From contig WSQC01000020.1 of NCBI GenBank assembly GCA_013248845.1, positions 186,001 to 250,000 of the forward strand: a stretch of DNA of 64,000 nucleotides, read 5' to 3'. Source of the stretch: Passalora sequoiae (Eukaryota > Ascomycota > Dothideomycetes > Mycosphaerellales > Mycosphaerellaceae). Shown here piece after piece: positions 10,864 through 19,971 of the stretch. The position numbers were made by a program, and so were the translations under genes. Numbering within the stretch: position 1 is the stretch's first letter; every line of letters starts with the position of its first letter. Under the pieces are notes generated by a model. That model did not search any database. It had not been told where the DNA came from and was given only the letters and a program-made list of their open reading frames with translations.

Positions 10864-12389
10864 TCAGCTTGGCGCTCCTCCTTCCGCATTACCTGTCTTA
10901 TAGACATGCGTGAATACACCATTCGCATTATCGTTGGGATCGACCAAGAAGTCCGTCACCTCAGACTCATTGTCGGGAGGAAGCGTGCTCATGAGACCCT
11001 GCCCAGGCCTTGGGTATCTCGAAGGGTGAGTCTCTGGAGGGTAATTCAAGTCGTCTGGGTGAAATGTGGTATTCCGATGGTTATTTGAGGTGGATTGAGA
11101 CTGGGGGTGGGCTGGTGGGAGCATTGTGCCATTCTGTTTCCTGGCTATGAATTCTGGCGTGAAGACAGGTAGGTCCTATAAGCGTATCAGCAATGCCTCA
11201 GGAGGTGTCGATGCGAATGGAGCAGCAATGCATTGCTTCGTCGTGTCTCTAGTTTACAGGCTGCTGGCGTTCTCAGCTGCGGTCTGGACTCACAGGATGT
11301 AGACTGGTTGCCTTTGTAAGCAGTGTTACTAGCATGCCTGGTGGCAATCGCGAGAAGTATTGCTTTCTCTGTTTGGTGGTCAACGTTAATGCTGTCATGA
11401 CCTGCGGCTCAACGTACCTCTTCTGCTGAAAGCCCGGTAGCACCCACAAAATTCGCTACATCTGTCTCGGGCACGGGCACAACACGCTCACTCTCACACT
11501 CAGCACAGAACCATTCCTTATCGACTTCTTCTGTTACAACAGTCGGGATCGGCGGCTTATGGCACCACTGATGATAAGGCGCATTGCATCCATCGCAGAA
11601 GACAACCTGGTTGCTGGTAGGACTAGTACCACGCAAGCAGACTTTGCAGACTGCAGACTCTGGATTCCGTCGATTCGTGAAAGGCCGTTTTCTTTTGGTC
11701 TTTGCAGTTGGAGATGGCGGAGGTGGCACGAAATTTGTCGGCTTCTGTACACTTCGCCCGGATTTCGTCGTTGTAGCAATTGGTGTCACTTCTTCACTTG
11801 AGTCTGATGCATCTTCATCATCGTCTTCCCGCTTCCGCTTGCCACCTCGACCACCGCCTCGTCCTCTTCCGCGTGGACGGCCACCTCCTCGACCTCGACC
11901 TCGACCGCGTCCAGCAGATCCTGGAGTCCCTTGTGTAGCGCCGTCTTCCATCTTGATCATCACATGACGATCCTCGCCATTTCCAATCCCGCTCGAGCTC
12001 GCCCGCCTCCCACCTCTGCCGTCTCGGGTCGGGGTAAGTATGTCGGTCTGGGACGGTGGAGTAAGTCGCTCTATGGTGGCCATGTTGTTTACGACCTCTT
12101 CACGTGCTGCGTCGTAGCCCGACACGCCAGTCTTGGCAGCATTCTCGGCGTTCGCATTAATACGTGTTACCAGCTCATCAGTTCGCGCCGACGTGGCTCC
12201 AGCTCCCGGCTTCGTGGCATCTGGTACACCGGACGCTGCAACCAATGCGTGAGCCCCGAGATTCTCGATGACAGTGTTGTTAACATCGGACAGTGCGGAA
12301 CTCTCTGAAGGCAGGGCGGCCACGGTCTGCTTGTCCTTGTCTGCAGCGGGCGTCTGGGGTACGACAACGTCCGCCATGCTATCCTGCAT
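10864..12389 (-). CDS. PHD-finger protein, three exons
   Basis: Exons, reading on the minus strand: 12389-11418, 11368-11294 and 11175-10864, giving 452 residues. Intron 1 is GTACGT...AACAG (49 nt); intron 2 is GTGAGT...TATAG (118 nt). All junctions keep frame. The middle exon reads RKQYFSRLPPGMLVTLLTKA and the last begins DLPVFTPEFIARKQNGT. A single PHD finger lies at about residues 245-297 (CKVCLRG, FCDGCNAPYHQWCHKPP, WFCAEC), with its Cys4-His-Cys3 ligands visible. Before it are an RG-rich tract (GRGRGRGRGGGRPRGRGRGG) and KRKRED-type basic/acidic blocks. PHD fingers read histone H3 tails, so a nuclear chromatin role is likely; the complex is unknown. MQDSM offers two nearby starts, of which the first was used. 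Confidence 0.85.
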
Positions 12390-12855
12390 ATCCTATGTAT
12401 TGCCCCATGTGCATGTAGTGTACATTGAACGTAGAGGGCATCCGAGGTATTCGTGGCATCGCGACTTGATGGACGCGACTGTTGTCGGGCAGGTGTGATG
12501 TTGTGGGGACGAAGTATCGGCAAAGGTGCCGAGGCGTCGTCGCAACTGCCGAATCGAGGTTTGCCGTTGCAGCTACATCAATCGTACAGTGCACAGGTAG
12601 GGAGGTGAACGTCAATAGTCATAACATCAGTTTGGCATCACGAGAGAACCGCCACATTCAGCATTGGGACGTGACTAGCTGTAAGACATGACACAATAAC
12701 GTTAAGACTGGGTACGTTCGAGCCTAGTGATTTTGTGTCATACCATTACGGTACTCTACACCGTGCTTCGTGCCTCTTTGACACACCGCCGTACCATGCA
12801 TTCATGTCATGCCACAGCTGAAATTCCGCAAAACGCCATGGGCACCAACATGCCC
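12390..12855. other. intergenic, no gene seen
   Basis: 466 bp between the PHD gene start and the 3' end of NIP1. Short frames only; the PHD gene promoter presumably lies here. Confidence 0.5.
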
Positions 12856-15441
12856 TTACTGCGCTCTGATAGCATTGCCAAGAGCACCGCCCGTGAAACC
12901 ATGACCGCCGCCTCGTGGAGGAGCACCCCCTCCACCGCGTCCTCGACCGCCACGGCCGCCTCCGCGACCTCCTCTGCCACCACGTGTCGCGCCTTGTCGC
13001 TCAAAGGCGTTGGCAGTGCCCTGTGTTCGCTGCTCAAGTACTCTCTCGTTTGACTCGATGAGGCTCTGTGCCTTGTCGCTAAGGGTGAGTGCCAAGCTCT
13101 GCAGTCTGCTGAGCTCAACACCCTTGCGGAAGATGATGGCACTGTTGACTTGGTCAAGTGCAGCAGCCAGATCTTCGTGGTGGATCATCTTCGAAACGAT
13201 GCTGGTGACCTTTTGTGGCTCGAGATCGAACATCTCCGAGAGATTTTGAATGCTGAGCGTGTCGTAGAATGGGGCATAGGTAAAGAGATATGTCCGGAGT
13301 CCTTCCTCCTGGATCTGAACCTCGAGCATCTTCTTGATCTCAGCAGCCTTTGGAAGCAGGTCCCAGATCTTGATGCTGGTGATAAAGTCTGCGGCCTTCT
13401 TCCATTCGCCGGCCGCGAGGGCTTTCGATGCCTGCATGACATGGTCGCGCGTGTTCTCTGGAGGGCCAGTGAAAATCTGTCGCTCGTGATACTCGAGCAT
13501 ACGGCGATACGACTTTGAGATGACGCGCTTCTTCAAGTCCGGTGAGCTGCCTGCTTGTGCTAGTGTAGGAATCTCGAGCAGCATAGAGCAAGTCAGGTAT
13601 ACGCACTCGAGAAGCTCAAGGTTGATGTGCATGTGGAAGGGCAATTGTCTCTGGCGTTCGAGTCGCTCTTGTTCTGGTGTGATTTGTGAGTAGCGCTGCA
13701 TCTGCAGACCTTGTGCGAGGAGCTCCTTCTGACGCTGACTGCCGCATATGTCCTGTAGAGCAGTCTGACATTCGTACACAAGGCCAGCCCGGAAGGCACA
13801 GAGACCGACTTGGGTGAGTGTTCGGTTGTAAAGAATCTGGGTGTTGACGTCGAAGCTGCCAATAGTCTCCTGCAGATGAGACATAAGCATCATATCTCGA
13901 GCCTTGTAGTAGTTGTCGTGAAGAGCCAAGAAGTAAATCTGGCAAAGCATAGCGCGACCCTTGATGATGCCTTCGGCGTTTTGGAATAAGTGGCCAGCCA
14001 GAGTCTGCACCAGCGTAGTAATGTCCTTGGCTTGCGTCCGTGGAGTGATGGTCGAGTCGAGACCTTCTGGAATGTCCTTCCAACTGTTCTCCTCCAGAAT
14101 GCTGACGACTGTTGCTGGCTTGAAGTAGACGTGTTCCAGGCGGCGCATGACAACTCTATTGACAGGATCCGAGGAAACTTCGAGCTTCGTGTCGGCCTTT
14201 AAACGCTCAGCATACATCATGGCTCGCACTATGTTGGTATACAGGCCGCCCTCGTCTTGTAGTCGCTCGACGTATTCCGCGGTATGTGGGTCAACGTGCT
14301 GCAGCACTCTGGTGAGCTCGTCGTCGAGACGTTCCACAAACGAGATGACACTGCCAGGGATCTTGAAGGTCTCGCCTGGTGTGATTGTCGGCTGCTTCTC
14401 GTCATCTTCCCACTCTTCTGCCTGCTCGATCACGATGATGTGCTTGTTCTTCTCCAGAATCTCGAGCAGTCGTGCAATCTCTTGTTGTGCCAGCTTCCAC
14501 TGCTCTTGTGCCATTTGCGAGCCTGTGCCGGAGGTGAGATCGAATCGTGTCGCAATGAGCGTGAGAAGGACGCGGATGCGCTGGTAGTCGCTAATGGAGA
14601 CGTCCAGCAGCTTTTCCATGACTCTAATCTGTTCAAGGCGATCGGTGTTCTTCCTACCTCTGGACTCAACGATCGATCTTAGGTGTTTGAGAATGCTTTC
14701 TGGTGTATAGACCATGGCCTTGCCGCCCGCGCCGACCATGGTAAAGCCATCGTCACCAGCATCCAGTGATTCTGCATTGGATATGATGGCGCTCTTAGCC
14801 TTTTTGACCTTAGGCGTCGGTGCAGTATCCTCGACCGCATCTTCCTTCATGTAGTCGTCGGGGTCTTTTCGAAAGTTCTCAATCTCGGTAACATAGTCGC
14901 GGTTGTTCTTCTTGATCTTCTGACGAATGGCATTCAGACCTTTTTGTGCGATTGGGTTCATCTTCTTGCCGGGTGTCACCTTTTGCTTCTCAAACGCCTC
15001 AGTCACCATGGTCTCAAGCTCAGCCACTGTCTTGATGTACATCTTCGGTGGTTTGCCATCCAGATCACGAATAAGAGTTGGAAGTTGCCTGTTCATCTTG
15101 TCGTACTGCTCGTTGATAGCGTTCCAGTCGCTGATTTTTTCGGCATTCTCGATCAACCTAATAGTGCCCTCCAGCTCGTCGAAGCGCTTGTCTTTGGCAG
15201 ATTTGACGATCGTAACTTTGTCCTCGTCTTCAGACTCCTCATCGCTTGATGCCTCGCGCAAGAAACGGTTCGCGCCAGATTTACCTCCTTCGTCGTCGCT
15301 ACTGGAGTCGTCGTCCTCATCTTCCTCCTCCTCGGATCCCTCTTCGCTTGACGATTCTTCCTCCTCGTCTCTTTCATAAAGTTCCTCCTCGTCAGAGCTG
15401 CTCTCGCTAGAGCTGTCGCTGCCGTGAAAGAATCGAGACAT
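12856..15441 (-). CDS. NIP1: eukaryotic translation initiation factor 3 subunit C (Nip1)
   Basis: 861 residues in one exon, the usual size for fungal eIF3c. The N-terminus is MSRFFHGSDSSSESSSDEEE followed by a long acidic Ser/Glu/Asp tract (residues ~8-75), as in yeast Nip1, where this part contacts eIF1 and eIF5. The eIF3c N-terminal domain follows (DKRFDELEGTIRLIENAEKI, DWNAINEQYDKMNRQLP, FKIPGSVISFVERLDDELTR). The helical and PCI region spans about residues 600-775 (PFHMHINLELLECVYLTCSM, AEIKKMLEVQIQEEGLRTYL, LSEMFDLEPQKVTSIVSKMI). The C-terminus is an RGG-rich tail (TRGGRGGRGGGRGGRGRGGG). The protein is a core subunit of eIF3 in 43S pre-initiation complex assembly. The start ATG directly precedes the acidic segment. 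Confidence 0.96.
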   Translation of the reverse strand: MSRFFHGSDSSSESSSDEEELYERDEEEESSSEEGSEEEEDEDDDSSSDDEGGKSGANRFLREASSDEESEDEDKVTIVKSAKDKRFDELEGTIRLIENAEKISDWNAINEQYDKMNRQLPTLIRDLDGKPPKMYIKTVAELETMVTEAFEKQKVTPGKKMNPIAQKGLNAIRQKIKKNNRDYVTEIENFRKDPDDYMKEDAVEDTAPTPKVKKAKSAIISNAESLDAGDDGFTMVGAGGKAMVYTPESILKHLRSIVESRGRKNTDRLEQIRVMEKLLDVSISDYQRIRVLLTLIATRFDLTSGTGSQMAQEQWKLAQQEIARLLEILEKNKHIIVIEQAEEWEDDEKQPTITPGETFKIPGSVISFVERLDDELTRVLQHVDPHTAEYVERLQDEGGLYTNIVRAMMYAERLKADTKLEVSSDPVNRVVMRRLEHVYFKPATVVSILEENSWKDIPEGLDSTITPRTQAKDITTLVQTLAGHLFQNAEGIIKGRAMLCQIYFLALHDNYYKARDMMLMSHLQETIGSFDVNTQILYNRTLTQVGLCAFRAGLVYECQTALQDICGSQRQKELLAQGLQMQRYSQITPEQERLERQRQLPFHMHINLELLECVYLTCSMLLEIPTLAQAGSSPDLKKRVISKSYRRMLEYHERQIFTGPPENTRDHVMQASKALAAGEWKKAADFITSIKIWDLLPKAAEIKKMLEVQIQEEGLRTYLFTYAPFYDTLSIQNLSEMFDLEPQKVTSIVSKMIHHEDLAAALDQVNSAIIFRKGVELSRLQSLALTLSDKAQSLIESNERVLEQRTQGTANAFERQGATRGGRGGRGGGRGGRGRGGGGAPPRGGGHGFTGGALGNAIRAQ

Positions 15442-16344
15442 GTTGAGTAGTGATTATGCAACCGCAAGACTTCGGGCGGCTCTTGCCTATTTGTGTCGCT
15501 ATCGATTTGGATGTGAGTCACAAACGCGACCTGTGTTCGTAACTCGAGTTTGTTGCCGCACAAATCTTAAAAGAAGTGGGAGTACAGCTCGGCCGATCCC
15601 GCCATCTTCGACCTGTGGCTTGGCACGCACCCCTCTCTCCGCCCCTTCGTGCTGCCTTCTCACCTTCACTACCGCCTGACCATCAATCACAGATATGATT
15701 AAGGACTCTACGCCGAGTTATTGCATCATGATTCTCCGATGATCAGTCGATCGATGCCTCACCGTGTGCCATGAGCCACTGAATTCCTGGGCTTGAACAA
15801 CACGGACACCCATTCTGTAATGATTGTGCTTGATGGCACTCGTGGGAGATTGGAGCCTTTGCATTGTGACTGGCGAGACAGAATCCGGCCATTGCATGAC
15901 TTGCGCAGCCACGTGATGGGACCACCGGCATAGATTGGCATAGGCACGTAGGCCATTCTTGTCCTGGTGTTGCTCAAAAGCTCGTTCAGACCATGCGAAA
16001 AGCCTCCGTCGGCGGTGAAAAGCATGGCAATTTGAGAATGTTCGAAGACGAGGTGCCTTCGGGCTCAGCATTGTTCGCTGCAATGTGATTACAATCCATG
16101 GCTGTGGGTGACTCTGGACGAGCGTTCACGATGTGCCTCGTCGTTCATGGCGTAGCAGGTCACGAGGCACAAATGCTTCACTTTAGTCCGCTTCACTTCG
16201 ATGCGCGAAGCAGAGGTGGCAAGCTCGCTCAAAGCGCAAGCTTGCTCTGGAGGATCTCATAATTATACATCTTTGCTCCAGGTTTAGAACCCCGAAATAC
16301 TCTGACAATACACCGACCAAGACCACAAACGCGCATCTACAGCA
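15442..16344. other. intergenic, no gene seen
   Basis: About 900 bp between divergent NIP1 (-) and the MYND-type gene (+), likely carrying both promoters. Only short unsupported frames. Confidence 0.5.
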
Positions 16345-17250
16345 ATGCCGCCCGGTCCAGGAGCACTGTGTGGCGTTAACGTCAGTGATGAGCCATCATA
16401 TGGTTTGCACTTCCCGCCGTGCTGCAACAAACGTCCGCCCTATTTCTTGTCCGGCTTCTGCTGGAACTCGTCCTTAGTCCCTGGTGGCAGATTCACCAGA
16501 CTGCCTGTCACTGAGCTCCTGGGTCTTCCGCTCTGGCATCTGGAGCAGTCAGCGGGCAAGTGCATAATCAACGTAGTAATACTGCCACGGTACGCAAATA
16601 TGGCTAACAAAGGACCCATGGTCGATGCGCTAGGTGTACTGGAATTACTGCACCAGCTCATGCCCAGCAAGCAATTTTTCGATGAGTACGTGCCCACCAC
16701 GCCAAGCACGGTACGTAGCCTGTAATGGAACAGATGAATGCACTTGGGGATATGGCCTCAAATCGCAACATCATCTGACGTCGCACGCTTTCTGAAGCTT
16801 CTCAAGCTGCTGTCTCTTGACTGCGACGCAGACTCCGCTACCTCTGGCAACGCTTTGAATGAATCAAAGACCGATATCACGCTTGCGCGCGTCGACCTTG
16901 TCTGCCTCGACAGCAAACGTGTCGAGGCTATCCACGCCTTTCCAATGCACGAGCTAGCCGATCTTGTTGCGTACGGTGAGCTTGGAGCTGACGCTCGTCT
17001 AAACGAGAGACGTGCAGCAAAACGGAGCGTTACGAAAGCCGTAGAACGCATTATCTCACACAACTTCGCTGCTTTCTTTACAAGCTACAAAGAGCAGAAA
17101 GCGGCCAGCGTTCATAGGTGGCTGACAGCTTGGCCTCCGGATGAGACTGGTCCGCCATTTTGCGACAACGAGTGTTGCGAGGCACGTGCAGGACCCCAAG
17201 GTCAGCCATTGCAGTTCTGCGGTGGATGCAAATACCAGCGCTTCTGCTAG
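16345..17250 (+). pseudogene. MYND-type zinc-finger gene truncated inside the finger
   Basis: Two coding blocks. 16345-16710 contains LLGLPLWHLEQSAG and VDALGVLELLHQLMPSKQFF. 16798-17250 contains LARVDLVCLDSKRVEAIHAF and VTKAVERIISHNFAAFFTSY. They join in frame if the intron is GTACGT at 16711 to an AAG acceptor near 16797 (CTGAC branch point inside); the AAG acceptor is unusual and the boundary uncertain. The end shows the first half of a MYND finger (CCEARAGPQGQPLQFCGGCK then YQRFC) followed at once by TAG at 17248-17250. In another frame just downstream, QKEEWDVRQKS-like sequence (TAG replacing a first CAG) looks like the missing second half (CQKEEWxxHK). The finger therefore appears broken by a small indel and a C-to-T change. 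MYND fingers bind protein partners; the function of this family is unknown to me. Confidence 0.5.
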
Positions 17251-17685
17251 ACTGTTAGAAGGAGGAATGGGACGTGCGCCAGAAGAGCATCCGCACAGAC
17301 CAGTCCAGTCGTGGGAAGCTGGATTAAACCATACCAAGAACTCTCTGGAGAGGCGTCTACAAGGCATGGAGTGGCTACTATATGGTTGGTATCGTCGACT
17401 GTCGAACAAAGCCGCAGCTCTGGACGTGAGACAGCACTCCGAGGCGAAGCGATTAACGAGCGCACCTCGCGTTGCACGCGCGCTTGGGGCAAAAATAGCC
17501 CGCGACCCACTTCAGCTTGACCGGTCGTACATATTAATGTGCATTCAGTATGCAGTCCGAATTCCAAATCCTTCCTAACTCAGATTTGTGCCCTCTTCGC
17601 TACTGACGGACCTGTCACTTTGTTCCAGACTTGCACGCCTTCTGAAGCACTGTCTTTCATGAGATACCACTCACTATCAGAAACG
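17251..17685. other. remnant of the MYND tail, then intergenic
   Basis: The first ~80 bp hold the displaced MYND-like residues described for the preceding gene. The rest shows no supported gene and should contain the promoter of the membrane protein gene starting at 17686. Confidence 0.4.
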
Positions 17686-18676
17686 ATGCTACTCACGCGC
17701 ATGTTCACCATCAGTAACGCGTTGATTGCACTGGCTGCGCCCTTGGTTCAAGCTGCAAAAGGCCCGCAGTGCTACTGGCCAGACGGTTCCCAAGCGAATA
17801 ATCTCACCGCTTGAAATGCTGAGGCCACGGAAAGTGCCTGTTGTCGCGAGAATGAAGTTTGTCTCACGAATGGCTATTGCTTCCAGGAAGAGTCTTTCGC
17901 GAACCGTATAGCTCGAGCTGCGTGCACAGACAAGACCTTCAGCTCAACTGTATGCCCCCAGCAGTGCAAAGACGGTGAGACCTGATTCGAAGTGCAGTGA
18001 ACCTAGGAGCTGATAATTTCCAATAGTGGCAGAAGACACATCCCTCACCGTATATTTAGCTTACGACACTTCCGATGCAAATGGGGGCAACGGTCTCTTC
18101 TGCTGTGTATCAGGATACAATACGACGTCGTCGCAATGCAGTACGGAATCTGGTGGGTCGACAGACCCGTTCTCGATCTCACCTGGTACTGTCATCATCG
18201 ATCGAAGCAATGGCGCGACTTTGCCTCGCAACTTCTCAAGTAGTTACGTTTCGGCGAACACGGCAACCGCAACAGTCACTACGACAGCAGCGATTACTGC
18301 GGCAGCGCAGAGGTCGAGGGGAAGGAGCGATACAACAGCAGTGGCTGCAGGCATAGCGCTACCTCTAGGGGTGCTTCTGCTCGCTGCACTCGCCGCATGC
18401 GGTGTGCTATGGTCGAAACTGAAGAGAGCGAACGAAAAGCTGTCGTATGTGAGCCGTGGCACAGCAGAGCATCGCTTAGATAGTAACGTGTCGAAGGGCA
18501 AGTACTATAATGCGAGCAACGTGTTGCTTGGGCACGAATACGCTTATAACACTGACTCAGCCGGTGGCTACCATGCTCCACCAGCAGAGGTGGCTTGCGA
18601 TCATACACGAATGGTAGAAGCACCGACTGATCGAGAGGTGGCGTTGGCAGACAGCCGGCCAGTCGCGAAGCCATGA
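17686..18676 (+). pseudogene. Cys-rich single-pass membrane protein with an internal TGA
   Basis: ATG at 17686 opens a signal peptide (MLLTRMFTISNALIALAAPL) and CYWPDGSQANNLTA, then TGA at 17812-17814. The same frame continues NAEATESACCRENEVCLTNG and CTDKTFSSTVCPQQCKD to an intron at 17975-18026 (GTGAGA...AATAG, 52 nt). Exon 2 joins in frame (VAEDTSLTVYLAYD, NGLFCCVSGYNTTSSQC), then a Ser/Thr-rich stretch, a transmembrane helix (AVAAGIALPLGVLLLAALAA) and a cytoplasmic tail ending at 18676. This order of secreted Cys-rich ectodomain (CYxPDGs, SACC, CLxNG, CPxxC), TM and short tail is a common uncharacterised fungal membrane-protein family. Everything fits one gene except the TGA, where a sense codon such as CGA or TGC is expected. 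Real nonsense, sequencing error and readthrough cannot be told apart here. Confidence 0.65.
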
Positions 18677-19971
18677 ACCGATACAACTGCCAGAAAATTG
18701 CGTCTACCAAGCAAACCTTCTAGTACTAAGCTGGACCGTAGTTTAGAAGACATATTCTCATCGCCACACCACATGTGGCTCAGGCCCTTGTACCGCTTCG
18801 ATTCAAACATACGATTCAGATATCCACTGTACGTATATCATCCGAGGACTTGACTGCTGAAAACGGCAACAGTTTCTTCAACGTCGGCAGTGCAGACTCA
18901 ACGAGGATGTTGATCGCAGCTTCGGTCTTACGCTTCTCAGTAAAAGCACGGCAATACCCTGCTGGCGCCGAAACTTGGGAAGGCAACGCACTCCTTTCCT
19001 CAAGCTCATCACGCTTAGTCCAGCTCCCGGACGATTAACCTGAGGCCACGACTCTACCCTGCCTGCTGATGCTCCTCACGAAATCTGGGTCTAATGGTAT
19101 GTCTGGGGTTTGTGATTCAATGCTCTTGCAATAAGCCGTATCAATGGACAACTATCAATGCGAACATTTCTTACGCCGTTAAATTACAGGCATCGCTCTA
19201 TCACTCCCTGGATTCATACAGTGGCGCAGGATCTGCCGGCGCTCTGGGAGGCCAATTGATCACCAGACGTGTAGTCGTCGCTCGGCACGCGACACAGAGC
19301 TTCACCACAGCTGCGAACAGCGCGCACCACGAATGTTCTCGATCACAGTAGGCACCCCGAAGGAAGTATATACGCCGATGACAGAATAGCCGCAACGATC
19401 ATTTTACTCGCGAATATATCCCTCCTGACGCAAAGATATACCCTGGTGGACGGATCAAGGGCACAAGGACAGTGGAGTCGCTAATGGGCGATCTTTGAGG
19501 TCGAACATTGGAGAGAAGATAGAACTCTATACGAAGAACTCTGTGCTCAGGAAGAGCCTGATAGTGTGGAAACAAGCTCTGAAATGAACGCGGAGGTCCC
19601 TGTCTTGGCCTCGCGATAAAGCGGATTGGAAGGTAGCGTACTTGACTCTCATGGCAAATAAGCACCCTTGAGACATTCAGTGTAAACAACAGTTGTATGC
19701 AGTTCATGATGTGACGACAACTACTGAGACGAAAGGAGTAGACTTTATGAACATGTGACAGCGCGTTATCCCTGCAGATGCAAGGTTCAAGCCCAAGCTT
19801 TCTCCAGATCCACCCGACGCAACTGGCAACCTCGACTCGCTCGACCTAGGAAAACTGTTTCTTGTCGCAAACAACATCACGATCGTATCAAACATCTGCC
19901 CGGCGCTTCACCTCTTCACTAGCTTCATCAAAAACACAATGGTATAACGAAGCCACACACAAATTGCCACG
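18677..19971. other. intergenic, no gene seen
   Basis: 1.3 kb without a convincing coding frame, ending in the ARP5 promoter. Confidence 0.5.

Noticed and set aside
18677..19971. Transposon or tRNA in the ARP5 upstream region
   Set aside because: No terminal repeats, transposase-like frame or tRNA-like fold could be found by eye.
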